NCBI RefSeq assembly: GCF_027580225.2
Contig: NC_073352.2
Location: forward strand, 5,086,501-5,150,500
Origin: Misgurnus anguillicaudatus
Taxonomy: Eukaryota > Chordata > Actinopteri > Cypriniformes > Cobitidae
Reading direction: 5' to 3'
Length of the DNA: 64,000 nt
Part shown: positions 1-11,363 of the stretch, piece by piece
Layout: the number at the start of each line of letters is the position of its first letter
Position numbering within the stretch: the stretch's first letter is position 1
Notes under the pieces: generated by a model
What the model was told of the DNA's origin: nothing
Seen by the model: the letters and a program-made list of their open reading frames with translations, nothing else
Database searches by the model: none
Program-made: the position numbers and the translations under genes

Positions 1-260
1 TAACTAACTAACTGCTAGCTGAATGTTTTACTCTGATGTCCATAGTGTCACATGTATATTCATTCAAGTGTGTACAGTATTAGATTATATTTTGTTTTTA
101 ACTTTTATTATAAATTGGCATGCACCTGACAGTAGTTTGACTGGACCAATATCAGACTTGTTCTGTGGCTATACGCTGAACTGAGCTGTTTCTTTCCAAG
201 TTTGTCTGCTGTCTATTTTCCAGCCGAAAATATTTGTTTTGCTGGAACGTCCTACAAGCT
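1..260. other. no feature seen
   Basis: AT-rich sequence with no coding signal and no repeat structure that I can recognise. Confidence 0.5.
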
Positions 261-267
261 CTTGTCT

Positions 268-1198
268 AGAGCCCTATGAAATCCATTTTTTTTTTGTTAA
301 TTGTTTTGGATTCCATTTAGTTTTGTTTTCATTTTTTAGGCAGGTTTAGTACCCAGAATTTGTTAGACAACTCAACAGCAGTTTATTAATTGTTTGCATT
401 CAAAAGTGCATTTTGGTAGTGTTTTAATATTTGGTTAATGCTTACAGAATTTCATAGTAAAATCCAACATTGAATCTTTTTGTCAAAGTGCTATCAAATT
501 TATTGAACGGTACAAATAAGAACAGACAGAATTAAAACATTAGAGCCAGCCTCTGCAATTACCTTAGTGTATATGAGAGGAGGGTCTTAAATTATAATTT
601 CTCAGTTTTTTAAGAGTTTGTGGTCTCAGACGATCTCTTCGACATGGTTTTCTTTATTCAGAATTAAAGGAACAGTATGTAGGATTGTGGCCAAAACTGG
701 TACTGCAATCACAAAACTTATGTCTAAAAATGGGAATACAATCACACAACTGGTGGCCAATACACAAAATGACAACCTAAATATCAGTTGAGGGCTGCAA
801 CTCCATTTTTTAAATGACATTATTCTGGCCGGACCACTGTTGTCCGTGATATAAGTATTTGAAATGAAAATGATTTCTTAATGTCTAGTGACATATCAGG
901 GTCATTTTATGATTAATTAATATACATTTCTTACATACTGTTCCTTTAATGCTTGTGGTTGATGGTGCATAATCACATATTGCATCCCGCACACAGTGAA
1001 ATGTTTCCACAAATTTTTATAATTTTATTTGCCGATTAAGAATACCACGCCAATGAACTGATAATCGCAGATAAGTTATAATGCCTTTTTTAAAAATTGT
1101 TGCCAAATTCTGCATTATAAAGTAAAAAATTACATTTTCTTGTCTTGATTCCGTGATTCCGTCCGTGTGTTCTGCATCGTGGAAATTATAGGGCCCTA
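268..1198. mobile_element. hAT-like non-autonomous DNA element (GGGCCCTA ends)
   Basis: The left end reads AGAGCCCTATGAAATCCA and the right end, reverse-complemented, starts TAGGGCCCTATAATTTCCA, so the ends are imperfect inverted repeats. The 7-bp direct repeat CTTGTCT lies immediately outside both ends (261-267 and 1199-1205), close to the 8-bp duplication typical of hAT transposition. No transposase remnant is visible. A separate TTAA-bounded MITE (664-949) sits inside and is therefore the younger insertion. The superfamily assignment rests on the duplication length and end style only. Confidence 0.6.
664..949. mobile_element. TTAA-bounded MITE nested in hAT-like element
   Basis: The sequence runs from TTAAAGGAACAGTATGTA to its inverted partner TACATACTGTTCCTTTAA, 286 bp in total, with TTAA at each boundary. 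Too short to encode anything. TTAA target sites are used by the piggyBac and Kolobok superfamilies; the sequence alone does not tell which mobilised it. Confidence 0.8.
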
Positions 1199-1205
1199 CT
1201 TGTCT

Positions 1206-2112
1206 GTGTGTGCTGTCCTTCCTGCCGTAAACCATTCAACTCTTGAGTCTTTTTTTTAGCTCTGAATAGGCTCATCACAAAAGTTGACCTTACGGTTTAC
1301 ATTTACAATAGACACAGTACAGTATGCGAGCTTTTCTCAAGTATTCATTGTGTGAATCTCAGAACAACAGTCAGAAATAACTGGCTTCAGTTCAAAATCA
1401 AAAGAAAAAATATATGATATATTTTAAAGGCTATATTAGAAAGATTTTTGCCTTTGTTACAGTGGTTTTTATGTTAATTAAACTGTTTTGTCAACTGTAA
1501 TATTATATCATAAAATGTTAATTTCCTTTATACATTCTTATGTATTCTTATTTTTCATGATATTTAACCATCACTGCTTAGCAGCTTACATAGAAATAGA
1601 AAAAATGAATTGATTGTAGGTTTTAAATCACTGATGCTCATAAAGGCACATTTAGGTGAGTTTTGTTAACTGGAGGTTATTGTCAACAAAAACGTCTCAC
1701 TCATTGACTGTGTGGTCACGCACTTCTAAAAAAATGAAAACAAACATCTTGTACCTGTCCGGGCCCGTCTGTAAAACACACTGTAACATGAAGAAGATCA
1801 AGAAAGTCCTAATTTGTCCCCCATAATTGCAGTGCTTTTCAGAACTCTGCTCGCTTACACTGGAATGTCTTACAGCTAGATCCCCAAATGGAAATAGTTC
1901 ACCCAAAATGGAAATTTAGCCTATTTTATTCCTTCTCATATCATTTTTAACCTGTAACTAACTATGCTGGTTATGATGTACAAAAGTGTACATGTCTATC
2001 AATCTCCAGAAAGGACAAAAGGTAAACACTTATACAGATATAGTCTTGGAATATAGTACATTGTATGCAATACTTATAGAGAACATTGTTTTCTTTTTTA
2101 AAAGCTTTGTAA
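1206..2112. other. no feature seen
   Basis: AT-rich, apparently non-coding. Short open stretches on both strands have no recognisable domain. The phrase AGTTCACCCAAAATGGAAAT near 1897 resembles the end of a common fish MITE, but I cannot find its partner end. Confidence 0.4.
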
Positions 2113-2420
2113 GTAGGGTTGGGGATATCGACCAAAATTCATATCTCGTTAATGTTGGTGTAAAATGATGGAATACGGTAAATATCTCAGTAATTTCGAG
2201 CAAGTGGTATGCATGTTAACATGCAAGTCAAAGCCTTATGTAAAATGTCACAATCACCTTTATTAAATTAGCGTATGCTGGAAATAAAATTAAAAGGCAG
2301 CTGCACAACATAAGAAAGCTTTGACCTCAGTGCAAAGAAGGGTCATATCAAACCATACCTATATAGACTTTGTGTCATTGTATCCCGCTGGAAAAACATA
2401 TACGTAAATATTACGGAAAC
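2113..2420 (+). mobile_element. possible hAT-like end fragment
   Basis: It begins TAGGGTTGGGGATATCGACC, a start style shared by hAT-like elements in fish. No matching right end or target duplication was found, so this is a fragment call only. Confidence 0.3.
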
Positions 2421-3402
2421 TCCATATAATGCCTAGGCTTAAGTTTAAAGCGCAGAGTATAGTCAGTTTTTTTTACGTGTATGCGAATGTATGTGCACGA
2501 TCGAACACACAGCCTTACAAAGTATAGTTTATTTGACTCGTACGTGTACACAGTCGTTTGACGCATGCACATTGTGACAAAATGCAATGCATCTTTTGGA
2601 CTAGATACTCCTGTACACGCATGCACGTAGAATGTGCACAGGGTTTAAACAATCCGGCGGTCTTCTGATGACGAAAATCACGCGTCACATGCACTGACTG
2701 TACACTTGCATATGCAAAAAAAGCATCCTTAAGCATCCTTAAATCCTTTTGTGTTTGTGTGTTATATGGGGGATAAATGATAATAAATTAGATTTTAAAT
2801 GAGGGTGAGTAAATAGTCGTTTAGAATGACTTGCTTAAGTTATTCACTAGTGAAAGTAAATCAGATAAGCTTTCTGTCTTCAGTGCACACATTATAGTCT
2901 TGTCCGGTCTGCTGCAGGTGGATGTCTTACCTGTGACAGTGGAGAGAGAGAGAGAGAGAAAAGCCTCATTATCTGCATCCTGAGAGAGATGAAGATCTGA
3001 CTTGACCTCCTGGCCCTTCTTATTTCGTTCTTGTTTGGTCTCTTTTCTTTCTTTCCATTGCTCACAAGGAGTAAAGCCCAGGAGGTATCACATTGCCTTT
3101 CATTCCCGTTTGAGCTGGTGGTGATATTACCAGGCTTGTGTGTGTGTGTCACAGTGATACTCCCTAGTCGCCCAGAACCTTCCCAGCAGAGATGAGGCAA
3201 GGAATCTAAAGCAACCTTGAATTGATTTGAGTTTTTTGAGAAAATAAATGGGTAGAGAGTAACTAGAGACATCGCCTGTCTTCTTTTGGCAAGAATTAGC
3301 ACTATTTAATGGTTTATCTAAACAGAAGTCCATGATAGGATTTTAGATATTCTTTTTCATTATACTAACACAAACCTTTTAATTTATCTATTAGTTAGTC
3401 AA
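2421..3402. other. apparently single-copy non-coding DNA
   Basis: It contains a short (GA)n tract at 2941-2959. A minus-strand open stretch of 136 codons (3302-2892) has no recognisable domain and includes translated simple repeat. Nothing else is supported. Confidence 0.4.
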
Positions 3403-3932
3403 TAGCCTCTTTCACACAGTAATTCTGGTAAATTACCATGAATTTACCAGAATTGTGCTGTTCACACACGCAGTGGCGTTCCGTTATTTTACCAGTAAGA
3501 CATCATTCACACATCAGTATCCAAATACCGGTAAATTCGTTGAGAAAGCGGGAGTACCTGTAGCACGCGGCGAGCTCAGTGTTGTATTTGTAAACAATCC
3601 ACGTTGTTCATAACCACGGTCCGTATTTTGTTGTTTTCACGTCTGTGGTAAACAGTCGCGAAGTTGCTCATGACCAAACAACATTGAATGAGATGACATC
3701 AAACCGAAAATGCGTTTTTAACACGGTATGACGTTGTCCGTTCTAAATGCCGGTAATCCTATAATTTTCGTTCACACACATCGCTTACTGGTAAATTACT
3801 GGTAATCTTACAACCTGTCTTACTGGTAAATTGGGAGCACTGATTTACCGGAAAGGTTCTGTTCACACATGACATGTTAACGGCAATTTACCAGTAAATT
3901 ACCAGTAAAGACTGTATGTGTGAAAGGGACTA
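3403..3932 (+). mobile_element. MITE family A, copy 1 (CTTTCACACA ends)
   Basis: It starts TAGCCTCTTTCACACAGTAA and ends with the inverted form TGTGTGAAAGGGACTA. Inside are many short inverted and direct GGTAAATTACCAG motifs. A second, longer copy with the same ends and interior landmarks is at 24551-25231. I could not resolve an exact target duplication at either copy, so the superfamily is open. Confidence 0.75.
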
Positions 3933-4187
3933 GTGTATTTGTTTATCTGTTTACACAGGATACATTTTAGCATTAAAACGGTTGTTCAATTTGTGCATGA
4001 ATTGTATGTATTGAAATTAAACCTCTTAAGCTCTGCGGACCCACCAGGGTGTCCAAATCACTACAGTTTAAATGGCCCTGTTGGACTCCATTATCATTAA
4101 TGGGGAGCTTTTAAAACTGATATTTTTTCGAAACTGCACTGTAAGTTAATGCAATGAACGTACTAACTATATATAATATATACCAGT

Positions 4188-4425
4188 TAGGGCTGCATGA
4201 TAAATCGCATGCAATTGTCCTACGCATCTCATCAGTAAAGCCGGTTACTTGATTAGAAGTAAATCGCCTGCTTTCAGATGGAGCTGCATTTACTACACAA
4301 AGCCGTAGTTCACTGACAATAGGGGCAATTTCGCCTTCATTGTCGCAGATGTAACACTAATCAAGGAACCAGCTTTCCTGACGAGATGCACATGACAATC
4401 GCATGCGATTTATCGTGCAGCCCTA
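4188..4425. mobile_element. foldback MITE (TAGGGCTGCAYGAT ends)
   Basis: Both ends are long inverted repeats of about 65-70 bp. The left begins TAGGGCTGCATGATAAATCG and the right is its near-complement ending CGATTTATCGTGCAGCCCTA. End style is hAT-like. No target duplication is apparent. Confidence 0.7.
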
Positions 4426-5805
4426 ATGTGGTTGCCTTTGGTCACAAAAAGCTTGGAGACCCCTCATAATATCACTTGTCGCTTCCAGGTTAAATACAGT
4501 CATGGCAGAGACACTGTTCACTGCACATGCTTCTCAGCTGATGACATGGTTATAGTTATCTACATTAATGCATTGTGTCGGATGGAGCATGTAGCTCTCT
4601 GAAGCAAGTATCTATTTATCAGCCGTGAGATATAACTGTGATGTACAGATTGCACTGGAAACCCATTTTGTCCCCTAAACTTGAAGAGACACAAGCAAAG
4701 GTTAATGTGTTAAAGGGAAGTGACTAAAAACTGGCACTTATTCTGAAATCAAGTCAGGTTATTTGTGGCCGTGTTTTTAGTGCATGTTGAAACGTATCTC
4801 TGCATGATCGCTGACTTGAGTTTTCACTCATGCTAATTTGTTCGGTCCCGTTGCGTTACGTAATATTGTGTAACATCCTCCGGGTGCTGCTCCGTTTTCA
4901 GCGTTCAGCAGTCCAGCCAAAAGAGGCTGAGCATGAAACAGAGATGATGAAAGAGAATTAGATGTTCACAGCCAGAACCTGTTTGTGTGTGATCCTGTGT
5001 GAGGCTTTACTGAAATGATTTATATATATATATATGCACCTGGATGTCTAATTGATGTCTAGTGGACGTAATCCTATAATTCCGGTCCTAGTGATGCACT
5101 TGTTTGTCTTTTTATCTGGCACATCTACTGTATTTTATGGATCCCATCAGTATTTGTAGATGCTTTACCCAAAGCAACAAAGTGCATTCAATCTATACAT
5201 TTTTTAATCCATAGCTTTAAATTATAGTTAACCAGAGTGCTGAACTTGTAGCGGTGCTTTGGTATTTGCTTGTGTTTAATAGAGATTTGATGTGCACACC
5301 TTTGGAAAGACTTGAATAATTCAGGACAGGAGTGGCCCTAGACCTCTTGAATCTCTCCCTCCGAAGTGAAAGAGAGCCTGAGCTCAATCCAGCTGAGAAG
5401 CGCATCTAAATATTTCATTCGTCCAAGGCCACAGATTCTGTAAAAGCACCGATCAGTTTTCTACAGTTGCTAATGAGGCTTTCAGACCTGACTCAAGCAG
5501 CTTACAACAACCTATAGACATATTAATATATCTGCCTTTACTGGCCAACCCATTTGGTTTTGTTTTAGTGGAATCACTATAACATTGACTGCTCTTATAA
5601 ATATTGTGTGGCAAGAGGTGTGTGTCTGTGTGTGTGGGGTTATCAGGAGATGTACGCAAGATCAGTCTTGTCCTTCTTAATTTAGCCTCAGTTTTTTTTA
5701 CATTGAATTCATTCAGTTAATTCAGCTCATGTAACTCCTCTCTTTCACTCATTAAATTATGTGGCACTCAGCCAAAGGCTACATTATGTAAGCCCCCCGG
5801 CACTG
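4426..5805. other. mostly unassigned DNA, one possible SINE-tail remnant
   Basis: A diverged match to the fish SINE tail, antisense, is at about 5156-5200 (GATGCTTTACCCAAAGCAAC). No gene or element boundary is otherwise supported. Confidence 0.35.
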
Positions 5806-6195
5806 ACTCGCTCGCTCATACTCACTCACTCGCTCATACTCACTCACTCACTCACTCACTCACTCATACTTACCAATACTCACTCGCTTACTCACTCACT
5901 CACTCACTCACTCACTCACTCATACTCATACTCACTCGCTCACTCACTCATACTTGCCCATACTCACTCATACTCACTCACTCATACTCACTCACTCATA
6001 CTCACTCACTCACTCATACTCACTCACTCATACTCACTCACTCATACTCACTCACTCATACTCACTCACTCATACTCACTCACTCATACTCACTCACTCA
6101 TACTCACTCATACTCACACTCACTCACTCATACTCACTCACTCATACTCACTCACTCATACTCACTCACTCATACTCACTCATACTCACTCATAG
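5806..6195 (+). repeat. 14-bp minisatellite, unit ACTCACTCACTCAT
   Basis: A tandem array built from the tetramer ACTC with a CAT interruption; the commonest unit is ACTCACTCACTCAT. The unit has no stop trinucleotide on the plus strand and its length is not a multiple of three, so plus-strand reading frames stay open through the array. The open frames here are by-products of the repeat, not genes. It is related to the array at 7650-8771. Confidence 0.9.
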
Positions 6196-6446
6196 TGTTA
6201 TTTTCTAAATGTCGACAAATGATTATTGAGAAATGACGGCATTTCCAATAACTGAGGATATGCAAGAGAGTTTTTATTCTCTTAAGTCATTCTACATCAC
6301 ATCGACTGATGTTGGTAGGTTTACTAATATCACATCCACCACAGTAGGCATAATTTTTAACCGGAGGAGACATCGGTATTATCCAAACATGTATCCACAC
6401 CTTGTATCAGGTGACCTGAAAATGTGAATAAACGGTTTATCAAGCA

Positions 6447-6588
6447 GCCATATCACCCTGTAGCCCAAGACTGGTTTCCAACTAAAGCTAAGTAGGATTG
6501 AGCCTGGTTAGTACTTGGATGGGAGATCTCCTGCGAAAACCAGGTTGCTGCTGGTAGAGGTGTTAGTGAGACCAGCAGGTAGTGGTGC
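6447..6588 (+). mobile_element. 5S-rRNA-derived SINE head (SINE3-like), truncated
   Basis: It resembles vertebrate 5S rRNA: GCCATATCACCCTG near the start, then GCTAAGTAGG and the well-preserved stretch GGTTAGTACTTGGATGGGAG, followed by CCAGGTTGCTG. In vertebrate 5S genes this block holds the internal RNA polymerase III promoter. The TGCTGGTAGAGGTGTTAG continuation is that of the zebrafish SINE3 family rather than a true 5S gene. The 3' body of the SINE is missing. Confidence 0.7.
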
Positions 6589-7380
6589 ACGATATATCGG
6601 CCGATATGGTCGTTTTTTTACACATCGGCATGTGAACAGGCCGATAATCATTCCTGTGTATTTGACGTGTGTGTAGGAGATGTGAGTGTGGGGGCGAGGA
6701 TGTTTGTTTTTGCACGAGCGCATAAGTTACACGTGTGTGCTGAAGCAGGTTCTGTCATCTGCCTGGTTGTTCTTCAAAGTGTCTGAAGAAGATCCTTACT
6801 ATGCTGTATGCCTGGGCTGTCCAATACGTTGATCCCGATCGACCAGTCGATCGCAAAGGCAATACTGGTAGATCGCACATAAGTTAACTGTGTATCCTCA
6901 TGCTGCTCCATGGCTCCACAAGCTTAGAAAAACCGAGCGCGAAATTGGCATGGTCTTCGAGTAATTGTGAAACACGTAAGTCTTTTTGAGTTGCTGTGCC
7001 TTTCTTCTCAAATGTATTTTTATAAATCTTATGCCTGCCCGCTGCAGGTCAGTCGTGTAAACTTCCGAAATTCACCAGGATGCAATCGCATTCTTGCCTT
7101 CATGCACGAGCCGAACCACGTGCCCTTTGTGTGTCTGTGTCTGTGTCATGCAGTCAGAGTTAATACTATTTAGTAGAAATCAGATTATTAATGTGACAGC
7201 TATAGTTTGAAGTAGCTCTGTATCTCTTCTCTAGACGTTCACTTTTAACATGCAAATCTTTGTCGTGTTTCTTCTCAAATGCGTTAGTACTGTTTTATAA
7301 GAGAGTGTTAATAATGCCCTTTGCAGTAGTATAGGCTAAGATATCTGCGCTTTCATACTGAAATCATTGATTTTAAATAC
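6583..7380. other. hAT-like end fragments and unassigned DNA
   Basis: GTGGTGCACGATATATCGGC at about 6583 and CTGGGCTGTCCAATACG at about 6807 look like left ends of two different hAT-like families. Neither has a matching right end in view. The remainder is unassigned. Confidence 0.35.
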
Positions 7381-7404
7381 GAGAGAGAGAGAGAGAGAGA
7401 GAGC
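7381..7404. repeat. (GA)n microsatellite
   Basis: Pure GA dinucleotide run of about 12 units. Confidence 0.9.
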
Positions 7405-7649
7405 TCGTTATGCAGACACGTGCGCCAGCGAGACAGACAACCAAAGTGAAAGTATACCCCGCTACCTTTAACTCTACGTACTCCACGGGACACAATGCGT
7501 CCTTTCTATATGCATCACGGATCAACAGCGATTCGTCACGTTACTTTCAAAAGTGCATCCGAATAGATACAGAGGGTGCTGTATTGATGCGCGCATTGTC
7601 AGGCGTCCATGACGATGTATCGTCGTATCGATATTTTGAACACGGCACT

Positions 7650-8771
7650 ATCGCTCGCTCGCTCAGTCACTCATACTCGCTCGCTCAGTCACTCATACTC
7701 GCTCGCTCGCTCGCTCAGTCACTCATACTCGCTCGCTCGCTCAGTCACTCATGCTCGCTCGCTCGCTCAGTCACTCATACTCGCTCGCTCGCTCAGTCAC
7801 TCATACTCGCTCGCTCGCTCAGTCACTCATACTCGCTCGCTCGCTCAGTCACTCATACTCGCTCGCTCGCTCAGTCACTCATACTCGCTCGCTCGCTCAG
7901 TCACTCATACTCGCTCGCTCGCTCAGTCACTCATACTCGCTCGCTCGCTCAGTCACTCATACTCGCTCGCTCGCTCAGTCACTCATACTCGCTCGCTCGC
8001 TCAGTCACTCATACTCGCTCGCTCGCTCAGTCACTCATACTCGCTCGCTCGCTCAGTCACTCATGCTCGCTCGCTCGCTCGCTCGCTCAGTCACTCATGC
8101 TCAGTCACTCATGCTCGCTCGCTCGCTCGCTCAGTCACTCATACTCGCTCGCTCGCTCGCTCGCTCAGTCACTCATGCTCAGTCACTTATACTCGCTCGC
8201 TCGCTCAGTCACTCATAATCGCTCGCTCGATCACTCACTCATACTCGCTCGCTCGCTCGCTCGATCACTCACTCATGCTCACTCGATCGCTTGCTCGATC
8301 ATTCACTCATGCTCGCTCGATTGCTCACTCATGCTCGCTCGATCGCTCACTCGCTCGATCGCTCACTCATGCTTGCTCGCTCGATCACTCACTCATGCTT
8401 GCTCGCTCGATCACTCATGCTCGCTCGCTCGCTCGGTCACTCATGCTCGCTCGGTCATTCATGCTCGCTCGCTCGCTCGGTCACTCATGCTCGCTCGCTC
8501 GCTCGGTCATTCATGCTCGCTCGGTCACTCATGCTCGCTCGGTCACTCATGCTCGCTCGGTCACTCATGCTCGCTCGGTCACTCATGCTCGCTCGCTCGC
8601 TCGGTCACTCATGCTCGCTCGCTCGCTCGGTCACTCATGCTCGCTCGCTCGCTCGGTCACTCATGCTCGCTCGCTCGCTCGGTCACTCATGCTCGCTCGC
8701 TCGCTCGGTCACTCATGCTCGCTCGCTCGCTCGGTCACTCATGCTCGCTCGCTCGCTCGGTCACTCAGTCA
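7650..8771 (+). repeat. 26-bp minisatellite (GCTC)n-AGTCACTCATACTC
   Basis: About 1.1 kb of tandem units, mostly 26 bp: GCTCGCTCGCTC followed by AGTCACTCATACTC. The left half carries CATACTC, the right half CATGCTC with GGTCACTC. Units of 18 bp (8521-8590) and longer ones differ by whole GCTC tetramers, so unit length changes in 4-bp steps. No plus-strand stop occurs in the unit and 26 is not a multiple of 3, so all three plus frames are open for hundreds of codons while the minus strand has a TGA in every frame. The resulting Ser/Leu/Ala/Arg-rich frames should not be annotated as proteins. Confidence 0.95.
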
Positions 8772-9234
8772 CAGGCAGCACAGCTACAAAGAGGTTTGTA
8801 GCTATGCTGGGAGAGATTTACTGGTTTTTCGTTGAGGTCAGAGTAATGGATCACTATCCATTAATATATATCTGTATCTATCTATCTGTCTGTCTGTCTA
8901 TTTGTATATGTGTATGTATATGTGTGTTTGTGTGTACTTTATATGGTATATACTCAGTTCTGTGTGAGGGTAAGAAGGAGATTTTGCACATACAAAGCAT
9001 TGTGATGGACAGACTTTAGACAAGACACCAATGTGACACCAATGATAATTTATTCAGAACTTAACAAAATTGGACAAAACATCAGTTGAAGGTAAAAAAG
9101 AGCCCAAGTTTTTCCACACCTACCTAAACTTCTCCCCTCTGACTGGTTTACTCGGGGAAGGCACTATTCTAGCTTCTATAAGAAATATAGTTTGTATTGT
9201 GGTGTTTGTATGTTGTTTTTCAGTAGACCATTAT
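8772..9234. other. unassigned DNA with short TCTA/TCTG tract
   Basis: A (TCTA/TCTG) run lies at 8876-8902, followed by TGTA-rich sequence. No gene seen. Confidence 0.4.
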
Positions 9235-9310
9235 GTTAGCAGCGCAAGAGTCATGGGTTGGTTTCCCAGATAACATGCATACTAATACAAAATAAATGTT
9301 TGTCTTGTAT
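9235..9310 (+). mobile_element. tRNA-derived SINE fragment
   Basis: GTTAGCAGCGCAAGAGTCAT, then GGGTTGGTTTCCC (a worn B box) and CATACTAATACAAAATA match the 3' part of a tRNA head and the following linker seen in the SINE at 15050. The A-box side and the LINE-like tail are absent. Confidence 0.55.
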
Positions 9311-9431
9311 TCACAGTAAATCAGTTTGAATTGAAGGGTCTGCTGAATGTGATTGTTCTATTATGAGAGTTAGTCTTAATATTTTAACATAAAAGCAATA
9401 GTAATCATGTCACCGTTTAAAGGGTTAGGTA

Positions 9432-9433
<2 letters not shown>

Positions 9434-9468
<35 letters not shown>
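9434..9468. repeat. (GT)n microsatellite
   Basis: Uninterrupted GT run of about 17 units. Confidence 0.9.
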
Positions 9469-9470
<2 letters not shown>

Positions 9471-10363
9471 ATTTGTAGTTGTTAGTTAGTTATCAAGGAA
9501 AAAGCATGTGACTGGAAAAGGCCATGTGCGTAATGCATGTGACATCTCATGTGCTTTCTCATGCTCGTGTTACGTTCTTTCTCTTTCCCTCTCTCTCATT
9601 GGTTACTGTAGGGATACTCTGTAAAGTTTAACTTTCTGTGTCCTACTTCTCTACCTGCTTCTTATCCAAACCTTTCCTATTTCAACATCTTCACCTCTAT
9701 TTCTCTGTGGGCGCCGGTTGAGTTTGGGTGACTGTACAGTATGTTGCCATTATATTGAGATGGTGTTTGTATTTGTTGTGTGTCACTAGGGCATTCAACA
9801 ACTCACTTGTTGGGGTGTGATATTTCAGTTGTAGACCGTGTAGTGTCAAACACATTTAAATGTTTTCTCACTGAATGTTTGTGTTTGATTCAGCCTCGAG
9901 TTTAACCTTTCAAAGAGGCCATTATGCTTGCTTGTGAGTTTTTCTTGCTTTTCTCTCTTTTCATTTGTTTGCTCGCGTTTCATACTTGAGGTCTGTCAGG
10001 AGAGGTCATGTTTACCCAGAGTTCACTGAAGCCGAGAAGGACAGATTTTCCCATAAGCCATTGCTCCTGTGAACCTTTTAGAGTTCACTCTCAATTTTTC
10101 TGTCGTAGCCCATTAGAGCCCCAGACCTTTGATACGAGCCCTGACATCTACACAACCCTGCCCTGAAACTGCGATACAGACTCGCTCATTGGAAGAGGAA
10201 TGCTCTTCTGTAAATCCTTCAGAAGACTGCTTTATTTTGACTGCTGAAATTAGCTTTATGCTTTATTCTGTCTTACTTTCAGTAGAAACTGTCCAACTGT
10301 ACAGAATATTGTTTTTTATTTAACATATTGGATTGTAATTACTATAATACAATTATCAATTAT
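9469..10363. other. no feature seen
   Basis: Apparently single-copy, pyrimidine-rich in places, without a recognisable coding segment. Confidence 0.4.
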
Positions 10364-10929
10364 TTAAAGAGCACCCATTTCATTGCTAAAAACAACTGTA
10401 TTTTGTGTATTTGATATAATGCAATATGTTTGCATGGTTTATTGTTCAAAAACACATTATTTTTCACATACCGTAAATTTTTTTTTAGCTCCAGATATCC
10501 CTGTCTTCCTGAAATGCAGGGATTTTGTAAAAAAAACTCATCGATTTGAAAAGCACAGTGTCCCTGATTGGCCAGCTAATCTGTACGTTGTGATTGATCT
10601 GAATATGTCTGACATCAGCCGGAAATGTGACGCTCCTTACCATGTTTGAAAGATTCGCTCACAATGCAATGCTAACAGGAGTTAATTTATAGGCTTTGAG
10701 TCCAAGCGGGAGGAATTATGATAATGTCGGTCATTTTTACATCACCAATCCCAGGAAGTAAACTGTTGCCTACAATCTTTGTGTTTGTTGTAGTCCAAGA
10801 AAAGAGATTTACTTGGGAAATGATAACTTGCGTCATCGTTTACTTTGGGGTTTGTACCTTTTGCATATCGTTAACATGTACTAATACACACTTACACAAC
10901 AAAGGAATTGGACAATAGGTACTTTTTAA
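10364..10929 (+). mobile_element. TTAA-bounded repeat element
   Basis: It starts TTAAAGAGCACCCATTTC and ends GGTACTTTTTAA, giving weak inverted ends with TTAA at both sides. An internal block around 10698-10757 (GTCCAAGCGGGAGGAATTAT and the following bases) recurs at 46080-46140, showing that it is repetitive. It carries no intact frame. Superfamily (piggyBac or Kolobok) unresolved. Confidence 0.55.
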
Positions 10930-11019
10930 ATTTATCCTGAAGGCATAGGAACCTAGATTTGTATTTGATAGGTTGTCAAAAAATAATACTGTATTTTGGT
11001 ATGAGGTGGAAATGAAAGA

Positions 11020-11104
11020 TTTTGTTATTGCATACCAAGTGTGAACATTTGCAGCATTACTGTGAAATGCTGCAAATGTTCACACATGGCATGCAATAAC
11101 AAAA
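11020..11104. repeat. near-perfect 38-bp-arm hairpin
   Basis: Arm 11020-11057 (starting TTTTGTTATTGCATACC) pairs with arm 11067-11104 at 36 of 38 positions, with a 9-nt loop. A transcript from either strand would fold into a pre-miRNA-sized hairpin. It may be a very short foldback element; there is no other evidence of expression. Confidence 0.85.
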
Positions 11105-11363
11105 TGAGTTCAGTATTTCAAAATGGTGTATAGTCAAAGTTTTAGGTCGATGTCCGTGGAAGAGAGTCTGGTGAGACGGAGAGAGTATGTGAATTTGTAT
11201 TGAACTTGTATTTGTTAACAATTAGTTAAAGTCACAATAAAATTAAAATGAAAAACTAATTTATTTTGTTGTTGTTTTTTTACAAATAATTGATCTGTAA
11301 GCTTCATTGTTTTTTTTATTCATGTGTACTCATAATCTTTAACCAAAAACGCAAATCTCCTCC

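Noticed and set aside
2892..3302. 136-codon minus-strand frame
   Set aside because: It includes translated GA repeat and no domain; no splice or start evidence.
3403..3932. hAT assignment for MITE family A
   Set aside because: No exact 8-bp duplication at either copy; superfamily left open.
5761..6208. Open frames of 144 and 84 codons rich in THS/SLI
   Set aside because: Translation of the 14-bp minisatellite.
6447..6588. Functional 5S rRNA gene
   Set aside because: The 5' third is diverged and the sequence continues into the SINE3-type body start rather than a 5S terminator.
7650..8771. Possible CRISPR array because of regular 26-bp repeats
   Set aside because: There are no unique spacers; units are directly adjacent, and the DNA is vertebrate.
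7410..9019. Overlapping plus-strand open frames of 463, 408 and 242 codons
   Set aside because: They are translations of the 26-bp minisatellite in its three phases. Codons repeat the same peptide cycle and no domain exists outside the array.
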